DNA from: Gammaproteobacteria bacterium 50_400_T64
GTDB lineage: Bacteria > Pseudomonadota > Gammaproteobacteria > Pseudomonadales > Porticoccaceae
Assembly (NCBI GenBank): GCA_002162755.1
Contig: MAAS01000010.1
Location: 1-64,000, forward strand
Length of the DNA stretch: 64,000 bases
Direction: 5' to 3'
Made by a program: the position numbers and the translations under genes. This document shows positions 46,845 to 55,300 of this stretch, one piece after another. The stretch's first letter is position 1. Each line of letters opens with the position of its first letter. Below the pieces are notes generated by a model that had not been told where the DNA came from, made no database searches, and saw only the letters and a program-made list of their open reading frames with translations.

Positions 46845-48160
46845 TTGTGTTCTCCCTGAATCGACTCATCGACAACACTCGCCACAACAAAATAATGCAT
46901 TTTTGCCAGGGTTTTTTGTCGTTTCACTTTTAGCTGCAACGCCATGATTTTTGTATTCAGTTCTGCGATACGCGCACGCATTACCTCGGTAAAGTCACCG
47001 CCGTCAGATGTATAAGCTGCCAATGTCGCATCGGCCTGGTCATGCATTTGTGGCAGTAAGTATTGTTGATAAAGTTTTTCCCGCTCATCCAGACGCAGTA
47101 ACTGCGCACCGGCCTGCTGGTAACCCGATCGTAATTCACGCAGCAGCAGGTCCCGTTCCGTTTGAACAGCAGCTCGTCGATGGCTTGCTGCCGACACTCG
47201 TTGATCTTGCCTGTTAGCCGTAAACAGCGGTAAGTCGACGGTAATACCCATAGAGAAAAAATCCGCGCGATCATCGCCCCCGGGCGCATCATCTCGATAC
47301 GCATAAGCGGCATTAATGCCCCACTCCGGTTTATATTGTTGATGGGCCAACTCAAGTCCAGTGCTAATGGATTCAATTTTGCGATCAATCGCCAACACCC
47401 TGGGATGTTGCACAATGCGCGCCATCGTCTGCTGCTGATCGTCAAAACTACTGGCCGTCAGGTCATTATTTTGTAGATTGTCGGGTAAGGCCCTATTCAC
47501 CAGCTCTGCCGATAACCACTCACCCAGTGCCTGTTGCGCAGCATCGTGACCTTGCCAAAGACTGCTCAGCCGGTCTTTCAATCTGCTCAACTCCAACTCG
47601 GCACGAATCACATCTTGCTGGCGGGTAGAGCCGGAGGTAGCGGTGTAATTGGCATGGGCAACATCAACCAGCTGCTCGAATAAATACCGATTGTTTTCGA
47701 TTAAGGCAACACTTCGCTGGGCCAAAAAAGTGTCGAGCCATAGCAAGCTTACTTTTAAGGCGACCCGCGCTTTTCTGTCTGCCCGCAAAAAGGGATAAGC
47801 CGCACTTTGCTCACGTTTCTGTCGACGCTTTAATTTCAGGGTATCGCCACGGGGGAAGGTCTGGGCAAGACCCACTGCAAATTGGCTCATCGGCTCCTGA
47901 TCAAAATTAAACGTGTCCGTCGCCAAATTTAGCAAACCGACACTTAAGCTCGGATCAGGCAATTCACCATCGGCAATACTTTCCGCCAACAAGGCCTGCT
48001 CGTTCAGTTTATTGCCCTTTAACCAGGGGTCATTGTTGACCGCAAAGCTAATGGCTTGCTCCAGGCTCAGTGGTGCTTCTGCAGCGCAGGTATTACTCGA
48101 AAACCCCGATAACAGTAACAGCCAGGTTATCGCGGCCATTCTTACGTCCACCCTTTTCAT
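46841..48160 (-). CDS. cusC: Cus-type outer-membrane efflux protein (TolC family)
   Basis: This 439-residue TolC-family protein starts at the ATG at 48160 (MKRVDVRMAAITWLLLLSGF, signal peptide to CAAEAP), preceded by GAGGAAAAG. The frame open to 48187 adds nine residues before the signal. Two OEP repeats are visible: LEQAISFAVNNDPWLKGN at the start and SRLKDRLSSLW / ADATLAAYTSDGGDFTEVM in the coiled-coil halves. It forms the outer-membrane channel of the tripartite pump and is first in the operon cusC-cusB-cusA. Confidence 0.88.
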   Translation of the reverse strand: MKRVDVRMAAITWLLLLSGFSSNTCAAEAPLSLEQAISFAVNNDPWLKGNKLNEQALLAESIADGELPDPSLSVGLLNLATDTFNFDQEPMSQFAVGLAQTFPRGDTLKLKRRQKREQSAAYPFLRADRKARVALKVSLLWLDTFLAQRSVALIENNRYLFEQLVDVAHANYTATSGSTRQQDVIRAELELSRLKDRLSSLWQGHDAAQQALGEWLSAELVNRALPDNLQNNDLTASSFDDQQQTMARIVQHPRVLAIDRKIESISTGLELAHQQYKPEWGINAAYAYRDDAPGGDDRADFFSMGITVDLPLFTANRQDQRVSAASHRRAAVQTERDLLLRELRSGYQQAGAQLLRLDEREKLYQQYLLPQMHDQADATLAAYTSDGGDFTEVMRARIAELNTKIMALQLKVKRQKTLAKMHYFVVASVVDESIQGEHN

Positions 48161-48307
48161 TTCTTTTCCTCGACCACCGTCTGGCATTTACAAACCGGTG
48201 ATAACAAATAAATGCACAACACTGCTAATCAGCGATAGAAATATCCAGGAGCAAAATTATAGCTCCCACCAACAAGAAACACCTTTATCAGGCGTAGCTA
48301 TCCTGTA

Positions 48308-48727
48308 TTAGCGGGAAATAGGTGGGCGAAACAGGGGGGCGTTGAAGGAGACCGTATGCTGAAACAGCGATTTAGCCAGGGCAGCGCGAACCGGAAGAAA
48401 GGTTGCAACACCCACCCTGGCGGGTAAATAGACTGAACATAAGCCCGGGCAGCAATCGTCACAATCAGGCTGACAAGTCGCGCCTTCAGCCATGGTCATA
48501 TCCGCCGCAGAAAAAAGAGTGTCCCTATTGGTTAATACAGAGCGATGTGACTCGGGGTGCATATTCATTACAGACGTGACAACAGAATCGCCCTTATTCA
48601 ATTCAATATTCATCAAACCCGCGCTAGCCAGAGCCGGGTTAAACGACACAGCCAGCAGTAAACATAGCCCATAAGACAGAATCTGCCTTATTGAGAGCTG
48701 TTTTCTAGCAGAGAGTGATAGCCTCAT
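48308..48727 (-). CDS. secreted Cys-rich small protein, upstream of Cus operon
   Basis: This 139-residue protein has a signal peptide (LSYGLCLLLAVSFNPALASA) and a Cys cluster CQPDCDDCCPGLCSVYLP near residue 85, with several Met and His residues before it (SVMNMHPESH, AADMTMAEGA). Similar short Cys-rich periplasmic proteins often accompany copper efflux genes; a metal-binding role is inference from composition. It lies 148 bp upstream of cusC on the same strand, so it is likely the first gene of that transcript, and is divergent from the TonB receptor. Confidence 0.65.
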   Translation of the reverse strand: MRLSLSARKQLSIRQILSYGLCLLLAVSFNPALASAGLMNIELNKGDSVVTSVMNMHPESHRSVLTNRDTLFSAADMTMAEGATCQPDCDDCCPGLCSVYLPARVGVATFLPVRAALAKSLFQHTVSFNAPLFRPPISR

Positions 48728-48894
48728 TATGAGCCGCTTATTCTTCGAGTGAATTGCATGGTTTCAAATTTAAGCACAGTAGCCATCGTCAGTTCAATAC
48801 TTACTCCACTCCCTATAAATGAGCAGACCTAGACACACAAGACCAGCCTGTAGGAATCTAACCGCCAGAACGATACTGAGATCTATTTGCATAT

Positions 48895-48913
48895 GCGAAT
48901 GAATATCATTATT
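48895..48913 (+). promoter_or_regulatory. Fur box upstream of the TonB-dependent receptor
   Basis: GCGAATGAATATCATTATT matches 14 of 19 positions of the Fur consensus (GATAATGATAATCATTATC), 31 bp before the receptor ATG. It predicts iron repression of the receptor operon. Confidence 0.65.
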
Positions 48914-48944
48914 ATCTCCGCCATCGTTTTTAGAGGCTGTTAAA

Positions 48945-51140
48945 ATGAAAAAAACATATTTACTCATGATGATTACAGCGTGCTTACCGCCAGCAACCGT
49001 ACTTGCAGAAAACCAAATTAATACGCAGAAGCACGCAAGCCCCGTTGCTGGACAAGAGATAGAAACCGTCATTGTGACGGCCACAAAATTGCCCCGCACA
49101 TTAAGTAATATTGCCGGCACAATTAGTGTCATCACTGCAGAAGAATTAGAGCAACAGATGGCTGGTGATATAGACGATATTATTCGCTATCAACCCGGAA
49201 TTTCATTAAACACTGCCGGCAGAGGTGGCAATCAAGGCTTCATTATTCGCGGAATAGGTGGCAACAGAGTGTTGACTCTGATTGACGGGGTTCGCAGCAG
49301 CGACATTTACTCCGCCGGGCCTGCTTCTTATGGTCGTGACGCCTATGAAGTCGACGACTTCAAAAGTGTAGAAGTAATAAGAGGCCCCGCCTCCGTACTC
49401 TATGGCGCTGACGCACTGGGTGGAGCTGTGATTATCAACACCAAATCGCCAAGGGATTATCTGTCAAACAGCAAAGACACGTATTTTGCCGTCCGTAGTG
49501 GTTTTGATAGTGCTAATGAAGAAGGAAAAATAGGTTTTACCGCAGCAAGCCAATTAAAGGACTGGGGCTTTGTTACGCAGTACACCCACAGGGATTTCAA
49601 CGAAAAGGATATTGAGGGCAGTGGTGAGCTAAACCCTCAGGATGGTGACTCAGATGCGCTGATGTTTAAAACCGTTTGGACACCTAATGAGAACCATCAG
49701 CTGACCGTAACACTCGATGCCTTTGATGAAAATATTGACTACGACTTGCTCACAGACGTGGGTCGTAGTGTCACCAACTCGACGGGTAAAGATGAGACTG
49801 AGCGATATCGTGCAAGCATCAATCACCATTGGCAACTCGGTTTAACGGCTGTAGATCACATTGACAACCAGCTGTACTGGCAAAAAACGGATGCCACACA
49901 AAACACCGTGCAGCACCGCAATAGCTACTCATTCCCCCATGCACCCTTTGGTACTGCAGCAATACGAAAGACTGATTTTGAATTTAACCAGGAGATTTGG
50001 GGCATAGGCAGCACCCTGGTTAAAGCCTTTAATATTGGCAATACTTATCACGCAATGGTCTACGGGCTCAATTATGAAGTCACGGATACTGAACGCCCAC
50101 GTAATCGTTGTGAAACGGACCTGGCGACAGGTAGTGCAAGCTGCGATATTCTGGCCTACCCCTTCTCGCCTGCTGAATCCTTCCCTAATAAAACCTTTCC
50201 CGATACGGAAACTACGCGCGCAGGTATCTTCTGGCAAGATGAAATAACACTGGGTGAAAGTGGCTTTAGGCTTATCCCCGGCATTCGTTATGACTATTAC
50301 GATATGGATGCCAATACTAAGGGCGTCGTTGATATAGCCGGCTACAGCGTAGAGTCTTTTGACGAGGAAGATGTCTCGGTCAATTTAGGTTTACTTTATG
50401 ACCTGACTGAGCAAGTCTCTTTATTCGCACAATACTCTGAAGGCTTTCGCCCCCCCAGTTTTGATGAGGCCAATCAATCTTTTGTTAATTTAGCCTTTGG
50501 TTATGCAACCGTCCCCAATCCCAATTTAAAACCGGAAACCAGTAAAGGTTATGAAATTGGGGTCAAAGCTGATTTACCAGAAGGCTATGTCAGCCTGGCC
50601 ATTTTTGACAATCATTATGATGACTTCATTGAAAGCCAATATATTGGTAACAACGCAGGCATCAGCTTGTATCAGCAAAGCAATATTAGCGAAGCCAGAA
50701 TTTGGGGCGTTGAGCTAACCAGTATCTGGCAATTAAATAATAACTGGCAATTAAATGGCAGCCTTGCTCATGCCCGTGGTGAGGATGAGGACGCTGATCG
50801 GCCACTCGATTCTGTCGACCCTTTAACAGCCGTTATTGGCCTGGCTTATAACGCCAGTGATGATCAATGGCGAGTAGAGACGGCCTTAACATTGGTCGAC
50901 AAGAAAGATCGTGTTTCAGATGATAGCCGCGTGACCAATAGCGGCTATGGCATCACCGATATATTTGGCCATTACAACCTGTCAAACAAGGTGAAAATAA
51001 GACTCGGGGTATTCAACGTATTTAACAAACAATATGCTCAGTGGGCAAATCTTTCAGGCCTTTCTGCAACTAGCAGCAGTGTTGATCGAGCGCAAGAATC
51101 AGGCACAACATTTCGCGCAGCTCTCGACATTACTTTCTAA
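48945..51140 (+). CDS. TonB-dependent receptor, haem/haemoglobin receptor type
   Basis: This 731-residue outer-membrane receptor has a signal peptide (to VLAEN), a TonB box region ETVIVTATK, a plug domain (GNQGFIIRGIGGNRVLTLID, VEVIRGPASVLYGADALGGA) and a 22-strand barrel ending in Phe (FRAALDITF). The barrel carries the FRAP/NPNL-like signature of haem receptors as EGFRPPSFDEANQ and PNPNLKPETSKGYEIG, although the conserved His between them is not evident. It is preceded by a Fur box and followed by ExbB/ExbD-like and CobN-like genes, the combination seen in hmu-type haem loci. Haem is the likeliest substrate; cobalamin or another metallophore cannot be excluded. Confidence 0.85.
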   Translation: MKKTYLLMMITACLPPATVLAENQINTQKHASPVAGQEIETVIVTATKLPRTLSNIAGTISVITAEELEQQMAGDIDDIIRYQPGISLNTAGRGGNQGFIIRGIGGNRVLTLIDGVRSSDIYSAGPASYGRDAYEVDDFKSVEVIRGPASVLYGADALGGAVIINTKSPRDYLSNSKDTYFAVRSGFDSANEEGKIGFTAASQLKDWGFVTQYTHRDFNEKDIEGSGELNPQDGDSDALMFKTVWTPNENHQLTVTLDAFDENIDYDLLTDVGRSVTNSTGKDETERYRASINHHWQLGLTAVDHIDNQLYWQKTDATQNTVQHRNSYSFPHAPFGTAAIRKTDFEFNQEIWGIGSTLVKAFNIGNTYHAMVYGLNYEVTDTERPRNRCETDLATGSASCDILAYPFSPAESFPNKTFPDTETTRAGIFWQDEITLGESGFRLIPGIRYDYYDMDANTKGVVDIAGYSVESFDEEDVSVNLGLLYDLTEQVSLFAQYSEGFRPPSFDEANQSFVNLAFGYATVPNPNLKPETSKGYEIGVKADLPEGYVSLAIFDNHYDDFIESQYIGNNAGISLYQQSNISEARIWGVELTSIWQLNNNWQLNGSLAHARGEDEDADRPLDSVDPLTAVIGLAYNASDDQWRVETALTLVDKKDRVSDDSRVTNSGYGITDIFGHYNLSNKVKIRLGVFNVFNKQYAQWANLSGLSATSSSVDRAQESGTTFRAALDITF

Positions 51141-51230
51141 ACCTCCTTGCACCAAAACGGGTGCTCTAAGCCTACCTGGGCAACGGGACTGTATAACCTG
51201 GTCGTTATGCAGCCCGATTTTTTATGACTC

Positions 51231-51282
51231 CTAAATTCAGACGCCTAAATTCAGGCTCTTAAATTCAGGCTCTTAAATTCAG
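51231..51282 (+). repeat. four tandem 14-bp repeats (TAAATTCAG core)
   Basis: The core TAAATTCAG recurs at 51232, 51246, 51260 and 51274, exactly 14 bp apart; the middle units share TAAATTCAGGCTCT. The array ends 14 bp before the ATG of the ExbB-like gene, in the gap after the receptor gene. It may be a protein-binding array, a variable-number repeat affecting downstream translation, or selfish repeat growth. Confidence 0.85.
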
Positions 51283-51296
51283 ATAGTAACCTCACT

Positions 51297-51932
51297 ATGA
51301 ATATACAAACACTCGAAAACCTAATGTATCAATTGTCAGACTTTTTCCTGGCCCCAGTATTACTACTGCTTGTCATATTGTTTCTCTACAGCCTCTACGC
51401 ACTGGGTGGCTTTGCTTGCCAGACCTGGCAGCGTCGTCAATACAGTGATAATTATGCGACAGTCATTCATGGGAATACTGATAATAGTAAAACCATTAAA
51501 GGCTACCCCTTAACAGCTCTGGTGCTATCTAGCCTTTCGATAAAAAGTAATTTAAAAGAGAGCGTATCAATACATCATCCCTCCCCACTCACCAAAGACC
51601 GCCTGGATGTTGCCGCTTTAAAAGAATTAGAAGCGGTGAGAACGGTCAGTCGTCTTGCCCCTATGCTCGGTTTGATAGCGACGATGGTGCCTATGGGGCC
51701 AGCGCTTAAAAGTCTTGCCGACGGCAATGTACAAGGGATTAGTGACAACCTCATTGTTGCCTTTTCTGCAGTTATATTTGGCCTGGTTATCGCATCGATC
51801 ACCTTTTGGATCGCCAGCATTCAGAAACGTTGGTTAGCTACCGAGCTTGTGGATCTGCTGCCACTGATCGAAACAGCCAATACTAACGGTGATGCCCTCG
51901 ACACGCTGGAGCTAGAACGTGAAGCTGCTTGA
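51297..51932 (+). CDS. MotA/TolQ/ExbB proton-channel family protein
   Basis: This 211-residue inner-membrane protein has TolQ/ExbB topology: TM1 LAPVLLLLVILFLYSLYALG, a cytoplasmic middle part, then TM2 and TM3 in the signature RLAPMLGLIATMVPMGPALK and NLIVAFSAVIFGLVIASITF. ExbB-type proteins form the pentameric channel that uses proton-motive force. It overlaps the start of the DUF2149 gene (GTG at 51919) by 14 nt, so the two are co-expressed. Its place before a CobN-like gene mirrors Bacteroidetes hmu loci. Confidence 0.85.
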   Translation: MNIQTLENLMYQLSDFFLAPVLLLLVILFLYSLYALGGFACQTWQRRQYSDNYATVIHGNTDNSKTIKGYPLTALVLSSLSIKSNLKESVSIHHPSPLTKDRLDVAALKELEAVRTVSRLAPMLGLIATMVPMGPALKSLADGNVQGISDNLIVAFSAVIFGLVIASITFWIASIQKRWLATELVDLLPLIETANTNGDALDTLELEREAA

Positions 51933-52224
51933 TGAAGATGAAGGGATCAACCCTGCCCTGTCACTGGTTAACCTGGTTGATGTTTTTCTGGTTCTCGTTG
52001 CGGCATTACTGATCGCCATCGCCCAGAATCCGATGAATCCCTTTTTGGCTGAGAATGTCACGGTTATCAAAAATGAAGGAACACCAGAGATGGAAATAAT
52101 TGTAAAGAAAGGCGAGAAAATTGAAACCTATAAAAGCCGCGGTGAAATTGGTAATGGCAAAGGCGTTAAAGCCGGTATCGCCTATCGAATGCCCGATGGT
52201 TCTATTATTTATGTTCCCGAATAA
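51919..52224 (+). CDS. DUF2149 protein, mini ExbD-like partner
   Basis: This 101-residue protein has one N-terminal membrane helix, LVNLVDVFLVLVAALLIAI, with Asp21 placed like the proton-carrying Asp of ExbD/TolR (the PLIDVMLVLL-type motif). A short periplasmic domain follows (ENVTVIKNEGTPEMEIIVKK ... GIAYRMPDGSIIYVPE). With the overlapping ExbB-like gene it is expected to make a proton-driven channel. The GTG start lies inside the upstream gene. DUF2149 is the family I assign by this helix and by its constant neighbourhood with CobN-like proteins; assignment by memory, not search. Confidence 0.75.
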   Translation: MKLLDEDEGINPALSLVNLVDVFLVLVAALLIAIAQNPMNPFLAENVTVIKNEGTPEMEIIVKKGEKIETYKSRGEIGNGKGVKAGIAYRMPDGSIIYVPE

Positions 52225-52326
52225 AGCACCTGCCTAACGACACGTCATTTATTGAGTCACGCCCGCTATAGAGTTACACCTTGTTTACAGCCACATCAAA
52301 GCATCGCCATATAGAGACATAAATTA

Positions 52327-55300
52327 ATGAAAACCGGCATTATTATTTTCGTTACAGCATTGACTTTACTCATAAACCTCAAGGCTTTTGCCAATGAAAG
52401 TAAAATACTCTTTGTCAGTGCGGCCCATAGCAACAAAGCCAAAGTCACCCTGATAAAAAAACTGGCTAAAGAGCAAGGCTTACATATTGGCCATCAATCG
52501 ATACGTGATCTCGATGATCTCGATAAAGCCCTCAGCGTTTTCAACACCTATGACGTAGTGATGTTTGACGCCGTATCCATTAAAGCAACGCAAGGGAGTT
52601 TTGGTAAATACGCATCACTCATCAAAACCAGCACGGCTCGCTTTGTCCCCATTAAAGCACCGCAAAACAAGCAGCTCCGCAAGGGCGTAAGCGAGGCTCA
52701 GGCAGAAAAATTATTCGCGTATTATGACAACGGCGGCGTTGAAAACTTCAAGCGCTTACTGCAATTTATTCAACACAGGGTCATTATCAAGGATTCAAAT
52801 ATTATTGCCGACCCCGTTATTTACCCACAAGCGGGCATTTATCATCCCGACTATGAGACGCGAATTTTCGACTCGTTGGCAGCCTACAAAGCGTGGCAAA
52901 CAACGATGCGAAAAACCAGTGCGGCATCAGGCACTGAATCAAACGTAGCACCCAGCATCGCCCTACTGATGCCCCGCGCACTTATCGAGTCTGCTGAAAC
53001 CCAGCCCATTGATGACACGATTGAATTGCTGGAGAAAAAAGGCATCGATGTGTTCCCCGTTTTTTACGAATCGTCCGCTACGCCCGATGATTACCTCACA
53101 TTACTCCAGGTCGATGGCCAAACTGTTGTCGATACCCTTATTAACTTCCGCGTAATCCACTTTGCCAATCAGCGCAAAATAGAATTTGAAACATTAGGCC
53201 GCCCCGTTATACAAGCCATGACGTATTATGGTGGCCATCAAAAAACCTGGGAAGACAGTGCCCAGGGCATATCTCCCGGCATGATGGCATTTACCCTGGT
53301 ACTGCCTGAAACCTCTGGGGTCATAGATCCGATTATTATTTCAGCGCGCGATAAGGACAGTGGAGAGACGCGGATAATTGACTACCAACTCGATTATCTG
53401 ATTGATCGAGCACTGAATTATGCCCGGCTAGTGAACACCCCAAATGCCGAGAAAAAGCTCACCGTTATGTTTTGGGGTGACAAAGACATGGGCGCCTCTT
53501 TTCTCAATGTGCCCGATAGTCTGCATACCATTAGTCATCGCCTACACAACGAGGGTTATAAAGTAGAGCCCCATGAACACGATTACTACAGCGACCGTGC
53601 CTCCCGCATTCTCGACCCCTTCTACCGCGCCTATGAACTCGACAAATTACTGGCTGACAATCTCGCTGCTCTCCTACCGATGACAGACTACCGTGATTGG
53701 CTCAACACCTTACCTGCCCCTGTTGTTCAGGCCGTTACTGATTTCTGGGGTGAACCCGAAGAAAACTTTATGGTCGTAGAGCGCGATGGCCAGCACTATT
53801 TTGTGATCCCCCGTATTCAAAACGGCAATATTCTTGTGATGCGTCAACCGCCTCGGGGCGACAGTAAAGATCAGGACCAAACGCTTTACCACACCACCGC
53901 CATACCGATGAACCACTACTACCTTGCCGCGTATTTCTATGCCCGTGAAATCTGGAAAAGTAACGCATTTATTCATTTGGGCACCCATGGTTCACAGGAA
54001 TATCTTCCCGGTAAGGAAAGGGGCTTGTCACGTTACGACGGTGGCAGCCTGGCCATCGGCACAGTACCCGTGATGTACCCTTTCATCGTCGATGATGTCG
54101 GCGAGGCTATGCAGGTTAAGCGGCGCGGTGGTGCCGTTGCCGTCAGCCATATGACCCCACCCTTTGCCGCCGCTGGTCTCCAGGGAGTTACGGCTGACAT
54201 CCACGAATTAATGCATCAATACAATGCCCTTGATGAGGGTGGTGTAAAAGAAAAAACAGGCGCTCAAATTATCGCCCTCTGTATTGAGGAAAACCTGTGT
54301 GATGACTTTGGCTGGAATGCGCAAAAAATCACCGATGACTTTGCCGGGTTTCTCGTCGCCCTGCACGATTACATGGGTGAACTTGCCGCTGAAAACCAGC
54401 CCCTTGGCCTGCACAGTTTTGGTGAACTAGCCGAGAAAAACCTGCTGATATCCACCCTTGTACAAATGCTCGGTAGCGACTTTATTGCAGAGACCAGCCT
54501 TTTTGAAAGCGATTATTACCGTGCTGGCCACAGCCACGATGAGGGTGGAGAGCACAGTCATAACGCAGACAGCACACATCACCATGACGACAAACAAACG
54601 GATGATGGGCAGAACAATACAAACCACACCCAGCAGCACGCCGGTGATTTTCACGAAACGTCCAGCGACCTTGAATCGCTGGCGGGGTTTAAAACTGTCC
54701 GCGACTTTGTCGTTGGTGATACCGACCCAGCTGCACTCAAAGAAAGCGTACTTAATAAAACACTACACACCTTTATCGAACACGGTAAAACACTTTATCG
54801 CAACATGGGTGACATTCAGGAGCTGGACAATTTGGTCGCTGGCTTAGCTGGGCAATATATTCCCGTCAATACGGGCGGCGACCCCATTCGCCACCCCGAC
54901 TCGTTACCCACCGGCTTAAACTTGTACGGTTTTGACCCTGCACGCCTGCCCACCAAAGCCGCCTATGCCCAGGGCATTGAACTGGTTGAAGACATGATTG
55001 CCAATTACTATCAGGATAATGGCCGCTATCCGTCTAAAATGGCTTTCTCTTTGTGGTCTATTGAAGCGATGCGTCACTACGGTGTCCTCGAAAGCCAGGC
55101 GATGCGCGCCATGGGTGTCAAACCCGTGTGGAGCCCGGATGGCCGCGTTGTCGATATCGAAATCATTCCCGCAGCGGAGTTAAAACGCCCCCGCATTGAC
55201 ATTGTATTATCGGCCACCGGCCTTTATCGCGATGCCTTCCCCGCCGTCATGCAGCGACTCGCCAAAGCGATTCAACAAGTTGCCCAGTTAAAAGAAGACA

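Noticed and set aside
51231-51282. Short regularly spaced repeats considered as CRISPR
   Set aside because: Repeats of 9-14 bp without spacers, no cas genes; it is a simple tandem repeat.
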